Assembly (NCBI GenBank): GCA_031285765.1
Contig: JAITVO010000246.1
Span: 1-36,267, forward strand
Length of the DNA stretch: 36,267 nucleotides
Origin: Cytophagaceae bacterium
GTDB taxonomy: Bacteria; Bacteroidota; Bacteroidia; Bacteroidales; Marinilabiliaceae
Direction of reading: 5' to 3'
How positions within the stretch are numbered: position 1 is the stretch's first letter; each line of letters begins with the position of its first letter. The notes under the pieces were generated by a model, which saw only the letters and a list, made by a program, of their open reading frames with translations, did no database searches and was not told the origin of the DNA. Positions 9,564-19,583 of the stretch are shown piece by piece. Both the position numbers and the translations under genes were made by a program.

Positions 9564-11750
9564 TTAATTCGTAATTGAATTTTTTACCACCTTTACGCTG
9601 CCAACCGCTTTTGTGCCCGAAAACAGGCGAACTATGTAAACGCCGGCGGGCAAGTGGCAGATGTTGACTTCCGTTTTGCCGTTAACCATCTGGGTAAACA
9701 CCTCCCTGCCGCTCATGTTGTAAATTGCGGCTTTGCCCGTGCCATCGTAATCCAAAGTAAAAATACCGTTTGTAGGGTTGGGATACACTTTAATTTCGCT
9801 GTTCGTGATGTGTGTATCGTCTATTCCCACACCATTGTGGTTAATGGTGATGGTGTAGGTTTTTGCGGTGATACCATCGCGGGCGGTTACAGTGATGTCG
9901 AACTCATTGACGCCTGTTTGGAGCACTTTGATGCCCGTGCCTGCAACAGTTGCGGCGGCATCGGTGGCAATGGCGGCAATTACAACAGTCGAAAAATCTA
10001 TCGTGTAGCCAGTAACCGAACTGCTGAATGCAGGCATCAGGTTTGCACTTACCGTTAGGCTTGCAAGCGTGGCATCGGTGTCGGGCGTTTCGCGGATTAC
10101 ATTTACCGTATAGGTTTTGGTAGTGATGCCGTTGGCTGCCGTTACCGTGATGTTGAACCGGTTTTCGCCCACCTCCAACATTTTAACTCCCGTGCCGGCC
10201 ACCGTTGCAGCGGCATTGCTGGCAGTGGCGGCAATATAAACGGCGGTAAGGCTGTTGGCGGCTTCGGCTGTGTAGTCGGTAACCGTGCTGCCAAAGGCAG
10301 GGGCAAGCACACAGTCGCTCACTGTGAGGCTTGCGAGCGTGGCATCTTCGTTGGGATTAACATCGTGCTTCCGGGTTATGTTTACCGTGTAGGTTTTGGT
10401 GGTAACTCCATCCTGCGCCGTAACGGTAATGTCGAACAGGTTGGCTCCCATTTGCAGCGCTTTGGCTCCCGTACCGGCAACCGTTGCAGCGGCATGGCTG
10501 GCAGTGGCGGTAATGTAAACGGCGGTAATGCTGCTGGCAACTTCTGCTGCGTAGCCGGTAACCGCGCTGTTGAAAGCAGGTGCAAGCACACAGTCGCTCA
10601 CCGTGAGGTCGGCAAGCGTGGCTTGGGTGCTGTACCCTTCGCGAACTATCCTCACCGTATAGGTTTTGGTGGTAATGCCATCTTCGGCAGTTACAGCAAT
10701 GTTGAACACATTTTCGCCAATTTGCAGCGGGTGGGCGCCTGCACCGGCAACTGTTGCTGCGGCATCGCTGGCTGTAGCGGCAATGTTGACGGCTGCAACG
10801 CTGTTTACCACATTAACGGTGTAGCTGGTAATTGCGCTGTTAAAGGCAGGTGTAAGCACGCCATTGCTTACCGCGAGGCTGGCAAGTGTGGCATCGGTGC
10901 TGGGTTGTTTGTTTACGCATATTTCGTTGCCAAACTGGCTTTCGCAGCCTCCACCGGTGGCTTTCACCCTGTAGCAGTACTCCTCGCCATCAACCAAATC
11001 GGTATCGGTGTACTCCATGCCATTTACTGTAGCAAGCAGTTCACCGTTGCGGTACAACTGGTAGGTGTTTGCAATGCCCTGCCATGCAATGGCAAAGCCG
11101 TTGTTGACATCTGTAACGGTTAAGTTTTCGGGCACCAGTGTTTCAATTGCGTAAAAATTTCCATTATTGACATAACTCCAAGCTGATGAACTTTGATAAG
11201 CTGCCACAGAGCTACACGGCACATACACACCTCCGGCAGCAGGGACAGCATTAAATGCTCCATTACTGTGCAGGGAAGGTGGAGTAGTACTTTTACAAAT
11301 AATTGTATCCAGCCAGTAGCAGTAGTAAAAAGCCTTTTCGCCAATACTTGTAACACTGCTTGGGATTGTGATGGATGGTAAATGTATGCAGCTATAAAAA
11401 GAACCAAATCCAATATAAGATACTGTATTGGGAATTGTAACCGATTTCAGTTTTTGACAACCGTTAAAAGCATTTGCACCAATATTCGTAGCGCCTTCTT
11501 CAATAATTACACGCCTTATTCGTTCTCTGTAATTTTTCCATGGAATATAATCAGAATTAGTAGAATCATACATGCCCCCCCTGCCACTGATGGCGAGCGT
11601 GCTGTCGCTGGTGAGTTTCCATGTAAGATTAGCGCCACTATAGCCACAGTTGCCTGATGCAATAACAGACTGGGCGTGTGTAGCTGTGCCGGTTACTGCT
11701 GCAAAAAGGAGCAGCAAAACCGTTTTTTGTAATAAAAATGAACACTTCAT
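9564..11750 (-). CDS. BspA-like LRR_5 secreted protein with four cadherin-like beta-sandwich repeats and T9SS type A C-terminal sorting domain
   Basis: Signal peptide; LRR_5 (GANAFNGCQKLKSVTIPNTVSYIGFGSFYSC); 4x DATLASLxVSxGVLxPAFxSxVTxYT...GITTKTYTVxI; C-terminal IKVYPNPTNGIFTLDY...VNICHLPAGVYIVRL. Confidence 0.93.
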   Translation of the reverse strand: MKCSFLLQKTVLLLLFAAVTGTATHAQSVIASGNCGYSGANLTWKLTSDSTLAISGRGGMYDSTNSDYIPWKNYRERIRRVIIEEGATNIGANAFNGCQKLKSVTIPNTVSYIGFGSFYSCIHLPSITIPSSVTSIGEKAFYYCYWLDTIICKSTTPPSLHSNGAFNAVPAAGGVYVPCSSVAAYQSSSAWSYVNNGNFYAIETLVPENLTVTDVNNGFAIAWQGIANTYQLYRNGELLATVNGMEYTDTDLVDGEEYCYRVKATGGGCESQFGNEICVNKQPSTDATLASLAVSNGVLTPAFNSAITSYTVNVVNSVAAVNIAATASDAAATVAGAGAHPLQIGENVFNIAVTAEDGITTKTYTVRIVREGYSTQATLADLTVSDCVLAPAFNSAVTGYAAEVASSITAVYITATASHAAATVAGTGAKALQMGANLFDITVTAQDGVTTKTYTVNITRKHDVNPNEDATLASLTVSDCVLAPAFGSTVTDYTAEAANSLTAVYIAATASNAAATVAGTGVKMLEVGENRFNITVTAANGITTKTYTVNVIRETPDTDATLASLTVSANLMPAFSSSVTGYTIDFSTVVIAAIATDAAATVAGTGIKVLQTGVNEFDITVTARDGITAKTYTITINHNGVGIDDTHITNSEIKVYPNPTNGIFTLDYDGTGKAAIYNMSGREVFTQMVNGKTEVNICHLPAGVYIVRLFSGTKAVGSVKVVKNSITN

Positions 11751-11779
11751 TGTTTTGATATTTAAATTTAAATGATTTT

Positions 11780-13477
11780 CTAAAACGTTATTCCCACTAC
11801 AAGTTCTATTGTGTTGAGATTTGAGGTAATGTACGAGCCATCCGCAGCGCTGCGCGAGGCAGGGCTTAAGCCGTCAGCCGTCATATTCGCAACTTTGTAT
11901 TGCAGTCCGCCAATCAGGTACGATTTCCGTTTCAGCTTGTAGGCACAGTTGATGCCAGCGCTGTATCCGCCCATTGTTCCCACTTCCTTGCTATCCGGAT
12001 TATTAACAATACCAAATTGTAAATAATATTTTGCGTTGGGGATGATGTAAACCGGACCCGCTTTTACTGGTAGCTGCAAACCGGCATGGATACCCATGCT
12101 GGTATATTTGGCAATGCCGGTTGTATCGCTGTCCATGCCATTGAAGCTACCCCTGCCAAAATTGAATCCGCCAATGATGAACGTTGATAATGTATATTCG
12201 TAGGCAAGCGAAAGGTGCATCCTCGTGGCGCTGTTTGCCGGAATACCTACTCCCAGCAGCACTGCGTTTTTGTAGCCAAAAGAGGTTGCTATGCCGCTTT
12301 TAGCCATGTCGCGCATGTCGAGCGCCGAAAAGTTCGACATTGCCCACTCGCCATTTCTGAACGTCCAGCTCGATGTAACCGGAGTATCTCCGTAGCTGAA
12401 AACCACAGTTGCCACACTGTCGGTAAAATTGCTGATGCTGCCGTAGCTTAGTGTTTTTTTACCGAAACGTGTTTCCAGCGCCGATGCAAGCCCTATGCGG
12501 ACGCCATCAACAGGCATTCCGTTGCCGAAACAAACGCTGGTTTCGGCGCCCACCGAATCGGTGAGCGATGCCAGCAGTTCGTAAAAATCGCTTACCGATA
12601 TGTTGGCAATGTAGTCGTCCGACAGGTAGGGGTACACATCGCGGTATCCCTCCTTCATGGCTTTGGCAAAACCCTGTGCCCGTTCTTGCAGTTTTTCCCT
12701 GCTTTGCGGCGCTGCCTGCGAAAAATGGGCGGAGATAAACTCCTGCATGGTAGTTGCCGCAATTGAGAAGTTTGCATTCTCGCGGTTGCGTGCCTGCCAT
12801 GTGTTGATGCCAATAACTGCATAGCCTGTGCCACCTGCACCGGCATTCCTCACAAGCAGCGGTCCGCCGGAGCTTCCGGGGTCAACCTGTGCCGTATGCT
12901 GGATAACCTTTGCCGACTTCTGCACTGTCCACTCCTTCATTTTAGCCGAACTGTTGGATATGATGCCCTTGCCAAGCTGCCACGACGGGTCGCCGCCCAA
13001 TCCGGGGAATCCAGCCGTATAAACCTCGTCGCCATCGGCAAATTTCAATTCGGCAAAAGCCATCGGCGCTGCAAACGCAGCCGTGTCGGGCAGGGCAATC
13101 AAAGCCATTTCCGAACCCTCGTCCACTGCTACAATGCGGCATCCGCTGTATTTCACTTCCGGCGCATCGGCAGGCATCAGTTCAATATCCACATCCTTTG
13201 CCTGTGCCACCACGTGGCGGTTGGTAATAACATAATAACGTCCATCATCATTGTTGAGCCACACAAAACCTGTTCCGTAGCCCCCTTTAGAGTATGCAGC
13301 GAGCAGGTCGGCGGCAGCCGTGTAGCCATCGCGCCGCAGCGACTGCGAAAAACCGGTTAAAAACTTCACTGTACTCCCTGTATAGTTGGGACGAACCACT
13401 ACCACTGCGTCCCTCAGTGTTTGCGCCTGCATAGCAGACGCCCATAAACAGAAAAATAAAACCCAATACTTCTTCAT
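11780..13477 (-). CDS. Secreted trypsin-like serine protease (S1C-type) with C-terminal beta-rich domain
   Basis: Signal peptide; ITNRHVV (His), GSEMALIAL (Asp region), DPGSSGGPLL (Ser). Confidence 0.88.
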   Translation of the reverse strand: MKKYWVLFFCLWASAMQAQTLRDAVVVVRPNYTGSTVKFLTGFSQSLRRDGYTAAADLLAAYSKGGYGTGFVWLNNDDGRYYVITNRHVVAQAKDVDIELMPADAPEVKYSGCRIVAVDEGSEMALIALPDTAAFAAPMAFAELKFADGDEVYTAGFPGLGGDPSWQLGKGIISNSSAKMKEWTVQKSAKVIQHTAQVDPGSSGGPLLVRNAGAGGTGYAVIGINTWQARNRENANFSIAATTMQEFISAHFSQAAPQSREKLQERAQGFAKAMKEGYRDVYPYLSDDYIANISVSDFYELLASLTDSVGAETSVCFGNGMPVDGVRIGLASALETRFGKKTLSYGSISNFTDSVATVVFSYGDTPVTSSWTFRNGEWAMSNFSALDMRDMAKSGIATSFGYKNAVLLGVGIPANSATRMHLSLAYEYTLSTFIIGGFNFGRGSFNGMDSDTTGIAKYTSMGIHAGLQLPVKAGPVYIIPNAKYYLQFGIVNNPDSKEVGTMGGYSAGINCAYKLKRKSYLIGGLQYKVANMTADGLSPASRSAADGSYITSNLNTIELVVGITF

Positions 13478-13592
13478 TTGTTTTAATAAAAATATAACTT
13501 ACTGTTTTGGTGCCGCGCAGCGGTTATCTGTACTTACTGTCGCCATAAGCGACCGAAAAACATCACCACTGCGCAACAGCTGTAACCAACTA

Positions 13593-13717
13593 TATACTCA
13601 AACAAAAATGGTTTGCAAATAACAGTGGATTCCAGTTTTAACTGTTCAGTTTATTTATTGACAAGGGGATTAATCCCCTTGTTGCTTTTATTCGCAAATC
13701 AATTCTGTTTGAGTATA
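13593..13717 (-). repeat. MITE-like family 1, copy 1 (reverse orientation)
   Basis: Ends TATACTCAAACAAAAATGGTTTGCAAATAACAG / CTTTTATTCGCAAATCAATTCTGTTTGAGTATA; central palindrome CAAGGGGATTAATCCCCTTG. Confidence 0.9.
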
Positions 13718-13721
13718 ACTT

Positions 13722-14393
13722 TTAATATTTCTCCTTTTGAAAACCCCACACCCGCAACTCATCTTTCCACGAATCGGGGTAGTTGCCTTTAATGATATAT
13801 ACCAGCGAATTGAGCACTTTGCAAATGTATGCCTTTTTCTGTGCCTTAATGTTTACATGTTCAGCCGAAATGCTGTCGATTGCAATGGCGCTCTTGCGGA
13901 TGGTTTCAAAACGCGAGTGCACATCTTCCCAATAAGCTTTTCCATACTTGCGGTCGCTCAACTCATACTGTTCAATGCCGCTAATCATCTGTTTCAACGA
14001 GCGCTCGCGCTTGTTCTGGTCGCGGGGGATGCGGTATGAGCCGCTCACTTTTACCATGCCAAAATGTGAATAATACGATGATGCATCCTTTGCCGAAAAT
14101 TTTTCGGCAATATAGCCTTTCACATAATTCACCCCTGTATCAATCTCAATATTAATATAGGCAAGCCCTTTGGTGATGGTTGCCCGTTTACCTTTTGTGT
14201 TGCTCCGTATGTCGTACGACGATTCGAACACACCAACAGCCTCCAAAAATTCCTGCGGTGTAGCCCATGCCAGCCAGTTGGCTCCCTTTTTTGCCCACAT
14301 ACCGGCAACACTGTACGATACCGAAATAACATCTGCTTCCTTTTCAGGAATTGTACTGTGCGGTTGCTTCTTTGTTTTAGTTCCTTCTGTCAT
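13722..14393 (-). CDS. Hypothetical protein
   Basis: ORF 13722..14573; likely start at MTEGTKTKKQPHSTIPEKEADVISVSYSVAG (14393). No recognised domain. Confidence 0.7.
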   Translation of the reverse strand: MTEGTKTKKQPHSTIPEKEADVISVSYSVAGMWAKKGANWLAWATPQEFLEAVGVFESSYDIRSNTKGKRATITKGLAYINIEIDTGVNYVKGYIAEKFSAKDASSYYSHFGMVKVSGSYRIPRDQNKRERSLKQMISGIEQYELSDRKYGKAYWEDVHSRFETIRKSAIAIDSISAEHVNIKAQKKAYICKVLNSLVYIIKGNYPDSWKDELRVWGFQKEKY

Positions 14394-14564
14394 CGCTAAA
14401 TAATTTTGATAAGGTTTATATGATTCAATACACACTTCATAAATTAAAAAAACTGTTTTTACATCTGCAAGGCGTCTTTTAAAGTTTATGATATATCCAT
14501 ACGCTCCGTAAATGTATGAACCTAAACTCCGAACATATATGAACGATACGTACATATATGTTTG

Positions 14565-14675
14565 AAAACTCAAAATACATCCAGCAGTTTTGCAACAGCA
14601 TATATTTGCTTTTTGTATTTATCCAAACGTTTCGTACAGGCATGTTTTAAAACTCAAAATACATCCAGCAGTTTT
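14565..14675. repeat. 27-bp direct repeat pair
   Basis: AAAACTCAAAATACATCCAGCAGTTTT at 14565-14591 and 14649-14675, identical, 84 bp period. Confidence 0.9.
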
Positions 14676-15003
14676 ATAACAGTCTGTTCGGAAACTCGAA
14701 TAATGCTGAAACGCAATGTTCCGTTACATTTTTATACATAAAAGGTATCGGCAAATATCTGTTTAATACCGTTGTCATATTCATTGTACTGTTGTACAAC
14801 TTTGTGATATTTTGTACCAGTGCACGGTTAAACGCATGCTCGCAACAAAAGGTTACATTGGAGTGTATTTTTTTTTACAGGAAGCCGTATTTTAACATTT
14901 TGAGCATGAAATATAAGTGCCGGCTTTAAAGTGCACCAAAGGGTTTTGACAGCTGATTCTGTACCGCTCGCCGAGCCAACTCCCGTAAGGTGAATATTAC
15001 AGT

Positions 15004-15129
15004 TATACTTAAACAGCATTGATTTGCGAATAAAAGCAACAAGGGGATTAATCCCCTTGTCAATAAATAAAACTGAACAGTTAAAACTGAAATCCTCTAT
15101 TATTTGCAAACCATTTTTATGTGAGTATA
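15004..15129 (+). repeat. MITE-like family 1, copy 2
   Basis: TATACTTAAACAGCATTGATTTGCGAATAAAAGC ... GCAAACCATTTTTATGTGAGTATA with CAAGGGGATTAATCCCCTTG. Confidence 0.9.
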
Positions 15130-15235
15130 ATTACATTGCGTACCGACGGGCTAAAACTTTCAACTCTCCATCCTTTGAAGTGATGGCTTGTTACTTCTAT
15201 CAAACTATCTGTTCTCAACCGTCAACTCTTTTTAG

Positions 15236-15357
15236 GGAACCTCTAAAAACTCCAATTTCTTCGTTATGCTTCGGACGATAAAATACTCATTTACCTTCAT
15301 GTAAACTGCGCTTTTATCGCCTCGCAAGCCTCGAACTTTGAGTTTTTAGAGGTTCCC
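15236..15357 (+). mobile_element. MITE-like family 2, copy 1 (122 bp) with 5-bp TSD TTTAG
   Basis: TIR GGAACCTCTAAAAACTC ... GAGTTTTTAGAGGTTCCC; TTTAG at 15231-15235 and 15358-15362. Confidence 0.85.
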
Positions 15358-15362
15358 TTTAG

Positions 15363-15393
15363 TTGTTTTCGACAAAAAAAACAGTTAAATTTG
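15363..15393 (+). promoter_or_regulatory. Bacteroidetes-type promoter for PAP2 gene
   Basis: TTG (15363-15365), 20 bp spacer, TAAATTTG (15386-15393), CDS at 15416. Confidence 0.6.
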
Positions 15394-15415
15394 CAGCCGG
15401 TAAAATTAAATTAAC

Positions 15416-16099
15416 GTGCTTAACTCTCTTATAAATTTCGACAAGGATTTATTCCTTTATCTTAATGGCGTTCATTCCCCTTTTTGGGATAATTTTTTCT
15501 GGATATTTACGGGAACCGCTGTTTGGATTCCATTTTACATTACAGTTGTTACAGCGCTATTTGTACGGCATAAAAAACAGGGTATATGGACGCTTTTGGC
15601 TATTATTGCGGTTATTGTTTTGTGCGACCAAGTATCGAGTTCCATATTCAAGGATGCTTTTGAACGCCTGCGCCCTTCGCACGAACCCGCGCTCGAAGAC
15701 GTTGTTCGCTTGTTGAATGGCAAAAAAGGAGGTTTGTATGGTTTCATCTCCTCTCATGCAGCCAACTCTTTTGGACTGGCAACGTTTACAGCACTGCTTT
15801 TCCGCAAATGGTACTACAGCATTACTGTTTTTGCATGGGCTGCCATCAACTCCTATTCGCGTATCTACATGGGTTTGCATTATCCGGGCGACATACTTGG
15901 CGGACTCGTAGCCGGAATATTGCTTGGTATGCTTGTTTACAGTCTGTACAAACGGTTTGTATATAGGCGTAGTGTAAAAAAACTTGACAACGCAACCGCT
16001 TTTAATGGCGAAGTTATTATACCTGCTGCAGGCATCCTGTTTTCGGTTTGTATGATTGCGCTTTGTTCCAAAGCAATGACAGGTATCGCAGTGTGGTAA
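15416..16099 (+). CDS. PAP2-family membrane phosphatase
   Basis: KDAFERLRPSHEP, YGFISSHAANSFGLA, SYSRIYMGLHYPGDILGG phosphatase motifs; multiple TM segments. Confidence 0.95.
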   Translation: MLNSLINFDKDLFLYLNGVHSPFWDNFFWIFTGTAVWIPFYITVVTALFVRHKKQGIWTLLAIIAVIVLCDQVSSSIFKDAFERLRPSHEPALEDVVRLLNGKKGGLYGFISSHAANSFGLATFTALLFRKWYYSITVFAWAAINSYSRIYMGLHYPGDILGGLVAGILLGMLVYSLYKRFVYRRSVKKLDNATAFNGEVIIPAAGILFSVCMIALCSKAMTGIAVW

Positions 16100-16232
16100 T
16101 CAACAATCAAAAATTAATTTACACTAAAAATAAACTACAGGGAGCGCTAAGCTGTTCACAAAGGGCACTGTGCCGTTGCGAGCCTTGTGTATTCTTTGCG
16201 AACTTTGTAGTAAAAGGTTATATCGATTAATT

Positions 16233-16359
16233 TATACTCAAACAAAATTGATTTGCGAACAGAAGTAACAATGGGGCATGCCCCATTGCCGGTGCTGGAT
16301 GGCGGTTGAACCGGTACATGAAGCCTCTGCTGTTTGCAATTTATTTCCATTTGAGTATA
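16233..16359 (+). repeat. MITE-like family 1, copy 3 (divergent core)
   Basis: Ends TATACTCAAACAAAATTGATTTGCGAACAGAAG ... GCAATTTATTTCCATTTGAGTATA; core palindrome CAATGGGGCATGCCCCATTG. Confidence 0.88.
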
Positions 16360-16477
16360 TGTTGGATACTTACTTCAAGATGATTGCTGTTTGTTTTTTC
16401 CCTGCATATAAATTACTTTTGCCGTTTGTTGAGATAAATATTTCTATCAAAAAATAATTTAAACAGTTTCTATCATC

Positions 16478-17398
16478 ATGATGAAAATATTTAAAATAAT
16501 ACTCAATCTGGCAGTATTTTTTCTGATTATCGTATTTATTTGGTGGATATTTTTTTCCACCAATAAAGGCGAGCGGTTGCAATCGCCTGATGCAGGTCAA
16601 ATCGGCAAAGACACAACAATGCTGTTTGTAAGCAGGTATGCGGCGGTGGCTTCGTTTGAATTGCCCGAAGAAATCAACCGCTTTGAACAGTTTGGCGGCA
16701 AACTGTTTATTGCAGCCGGGCAATCGGTGTACATTTATACCGAAGGCGAACCACTGACCCTGTTCCCTGTAAAGCAGGATGTGAGGGACATTGCCGTTGC
16801 AGGCGAAAATATATATGTTTTGTACCCCTCGTTGATTGAAGTATATACAGCCAGCGGAACATTGTCGCATCAATGGGAGGCTTGCAGCGAACTCTCGGAC
16901 TACTGCTCCCTTACGTGTGCAAAAGGTTTTATTTTTGTAACCGATGCCGAAAATAAAAACATCTGCAAATACACGTCGGACGGCAACTTTGTGAAGTTTA
17001 TCGAAAGTCCGCGCGATTTTATTATACCAAGTTATTCGTTCGACATCGACAGCTGGAACGATACGCTGTACTGCGCCAACTCGGGGCGGCATTTGGTAGA
17101 ATCGTACACCGTTGATGGCGATTTTATTGCCGCTTTTGGCGGACCGGGCAGCCAAGCCGGTTCGTTTGTCGGATGCTGTAATCCTGCCTATATTTCGTTT
17201 ACCACCGATGGCAATCTGATTACTTCCGAAAAAGGAAATCCGCGAATCAGTTTATTCAGTCGCAACGGCAGTTTTAATGAGGTTTTACTCAACAGTCGCC
17301 TTTTAGGGGGCGGAAACAAGGCTTACGAAGTGAAAGCGCACGATAACAAACTGTTTGTTGCAGGCAAAAACAAGATTACTGTTTACCAGCTAATTTAG
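16478..17398 (+). CDS. NHL/6-bladed beta-propeller-like membrane-anchored protein
   Basis: N-terminal TM; repeated blades (CKYTSDGNFVKFIESP, ESYTVDGDFIAAFGGPGSQAGSF, ISLFSRNGSF). Confidence 0.75.
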   Translation: MMKIFKIILNLAVFFLIIVFIWWIFFSTNKGERLQSPDAGQIGKDTTMLFVSRYAAVASFELPEEINRFEQFGGKLFIAAGQSVYIYTEGEPLTLFPVKQDVRDIAVAGENIYVLYPSLIEVYTASGTLSHQWEACSELSDYCSLTCAKGFIFVTDAENKNICKYTSDGNFVKFIESPRDFIIPSYSFDIDSWNDTLYCANSGRHLVESYTVDGDFIAAFGGPGSQAGSFVGCCNPAYISFTTDGNLITSEKGNPRISLFSRNGSFNEVLLNSRLLGGGNKAYEVKAHDNKLFVAGKNKITVYQLI

Positions 17399-17426
17399 CC
17401 AATCATTACAGCATCATTCTACTCAA

Positions 17427-19415
17427 ATGAATAATTATCGAAACATATCTTCGCCGGAAATTGAAATATTGCAGAAAAACGGCTGTCTTTGCGCCAATTG
17501 GAATCGCGTATGGGTAAAAGATGGCTTTGTTGCCGAGAGGGTTCGTAACGTATCGTTTTCGGGCGATATTTATCTTGGCGTTTTTCAGCGTCAGATTACT
17601 TTTATGGGCGGAATAGTCAAGTTTTCGGGCATCTACAATGCAACCATCCACAATTGTATTATTGGCGACGATGTTTATATCAATCAAATAAAAAATTATA
17701 TTGCCAATTACGACATCAAAAAAAATGTTTTGATTGAAAGCGTCGATACATTGGCGGTTAATGGCAAGTCGTGTTTTGGAAATGGCACTCGTGTGGCTGT
17801 TTTGAACGAAACCGGCGGGCGCGAAATTCCTGTTTACAGCGAACTGTCGGCGCATACGGCTTACCTTATTGCCTTTTATCGACACAAACCCGCGATGATT
17901 GCCAATTTAGTAAAAATGATTGACGATTACACGGCAAACAGCTGTTCGGACAGGGGTGTCATTCGCGAAGGCGCACATTTGTTGAGCTGCCGTACCATTC
18001 TGAACGTAAACATCGGAGCTTGTGCAAAAGTAGAAAGCATTTACCGCCTCAACAACGGAACTATTAACAGTTCGGAAAAAGACCCCGCTTACATTGGCCC
18101 CGGCGTTATTGCCGAAAACTTTATTACGGCAAGCGGAAGTTCAATCAGCGAATCGTCGGTGGTAAACAACTGCTTTGTGGGGCAAGGAACCATTCTCGGA
18201 AAACAGTATTCAGCCGAAAACTCGGTGTTTTTTGCCAACTGTCGCGGATACAACGGCGAGGCGTGCTCCATCTTCGCAGGTCCGTACACCGTTTCGCACC
18301 ACAAATCGACACTGCTCATTGCCGGCTATTATTCGTTTATGAACGCGGGAAGCGGCTCCAATCAAAGCAATCACATGTACAAACTTGGTCCGATTCATCA
18401 GGGAATTGTTGAACGCGGCAGTAAAACCGCAAGCGACTCGTACATACTGTGGCCTGCCAAAATCGGAGCTTTTTCGCTGGTAATGGGACGTCATTACCGC
18501 AATCCAGATACATCCGAGCTTCCGTTCTCGTACCTCATCGAAAACACCGACGAGAGTATTCTTGTGCCGGGTGTAAATCTGCGAAGCATCGGTACCATTC
18601 GCGACGCCCGCAAATGGCCTAAACGCGACATGCGAAAGGACAACACGCTACTCGATTGCATCGTATTCAATCTGCTTAGCCCCTATTCCATTCAGAAAAT
18701 GATAAAAGGAATTGAAATCCTTGAGAACCTGAAAAAAATATCGGGTCCCGATTGCGATTATTATATGTACAACAGCGTAAAAATAAACGGCAGCGCTCTC
18801 GAAAAGGGAATCCGGCTGTATCGTTTGGGCATTACGAAATTTTTAGGAAACGGATTAGTAAAAAAACTGGAGATTGCTGATTTTTCGAACGAAGACGAGA
18901 TGCGCCAAGCTATTGCGCCAAACGGAACCGATGGAACTGACGAATGGATTGACATGGCGGGCTTGCTTGTTCCAAAGAATGAGGTGGCTAAACTGATTGA
19001 CGGCATCGAAAATGGCAAAATTACGTCGCTCGACGAAATCAACCAGACGTACCACAGTCAGAAAAACAACTATTTTGTGTGGGCATGGAACTGGATTGTG
19101 CCACGATTGAAGAGTGAAGCCGGATTGGACGTAGAAACCGCATCGGTTAGTCAGTTCAAAGCGTTTGTTGAAGCATGGAAAGATGCAGTGGTTACACTCG
19201 ACAAAATGATGTACGACGACGCTAAAAAAGAGTTTACGCTCAAATCGCAAACCGGCTTCGGCATCGACGGCAAAGACGATACACGCGCTTCGGACTTTGA
19301 AAACGTGCGCGGCGAATTTACTGCTCATCCAGCTGTTACCGATATTATTGAACATATTGCAAAGAAAACAAAACTGGCTGAAAAGGTGATTGAAAAATTG
19401 AACGGTGTAAAATAA
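17427..19415 (+). CDS. DUF4954 family protein
   Basis: 662 aa; hexapeptide/beta-helix-like N-terminal half (IYLGVFQRQITFMGGIVKFSGIYNATIHNCIIGDDVYI); recalled similarity to Bacteroidetes DUF4954 proteins. Confidence 0.8.
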   Translation: MNNYRNISSPEIEILQKNGCLCANWNRVWVKDGFVAERVRNVSFSGDIYLGVFQRQITFMGGIVKFSGIYNATIHNCIIGDDVYINQIKNYIANYDIKKNVLIESVDTLAVNGKSCFGNGTRVAVLNETGGREIPVYSELSAHTAYLIAFYRHKPAMIANLVKMIDDYTANSCSDRGVIREGAHLLSCRTILNVNIGACAKVESIYRLNNGTINSSEKDPAYIGPGVIAENFITASGSSISESSVVNNCFVGQGTILGKQYSAENSVFFANCRGYNGEACSIFAGPYTVSHHKSTLLIAGYYSFMNAGSGSNQSNHMYKLGPIHQGIVERGSKTASDSYILWPAKIGAFSLVMGRHYRNPDTSELPFSYLIENTDESILVPGVNLRSIGTIRDARKWPKRDMRKDNTLLDCIVFNLLSPYSIQKMIKGIEILENLKKISGPDCDYYMYNSVKINGSALEKGIRLYRLGITKFLGNGLVKKLEIADFSNEDEMRQAIAPNGTDGTDEWIDMAGLLVPKNEVAKLIDGIENGKITSLDEINQTYHSQKNNYFVWAWNWIVPRLKSEAGLDVETASVSQFKAFVEAWKDAVVTLDKMMYDDAKKEFTLKSQTGFGIDGKDDTRASDFENVRGEFTAHPAVTDIIEHIAKKTKLAEKVIEKLNGVK

Positions 19416-19450
19416 AAAATAACGCTCTACAAAAAAATGAGGTAAAAACT

Positions 19451-19481
19451 TTTGCAGTGAAAAAAAAAACATCTATTTTTG
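19451..19481 (+). promoter_or_regulatory. Bacteroidetes -33/-7 promoter of rpmH
   Basis: TTTG (19451-19454), 19 bp spacer, TATTTTTG (19474-19481). Confidence 0.75.
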
Positions 19482-19583
19482 CACCCCGAATAATGGCAGA
19501 GTAATCTGAAGCATCTGAAATAATACCTGATTTCACAACGAAATGAGGTATTTATTCAACAATAAAAATAATAATACAGACAA

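Noticed and set aside
10365-11123. 252 aa plus-strand ORF
   Set aside because: Antisense to the BspA-like gene; its repeats merely mirror the cadherin-like modules.
15024-15281. ORF MRIKATRGLIPLSINKTEQLK (also at 26451)
   Set aside because: Same peptide appears because both lie in family 1 repeat copies; no coding signature.
16370-17155. 261 aa minus-strand ORF
   Set aside because: Antisense to the beta-propeller-like gene, lacks recognisable motifs.
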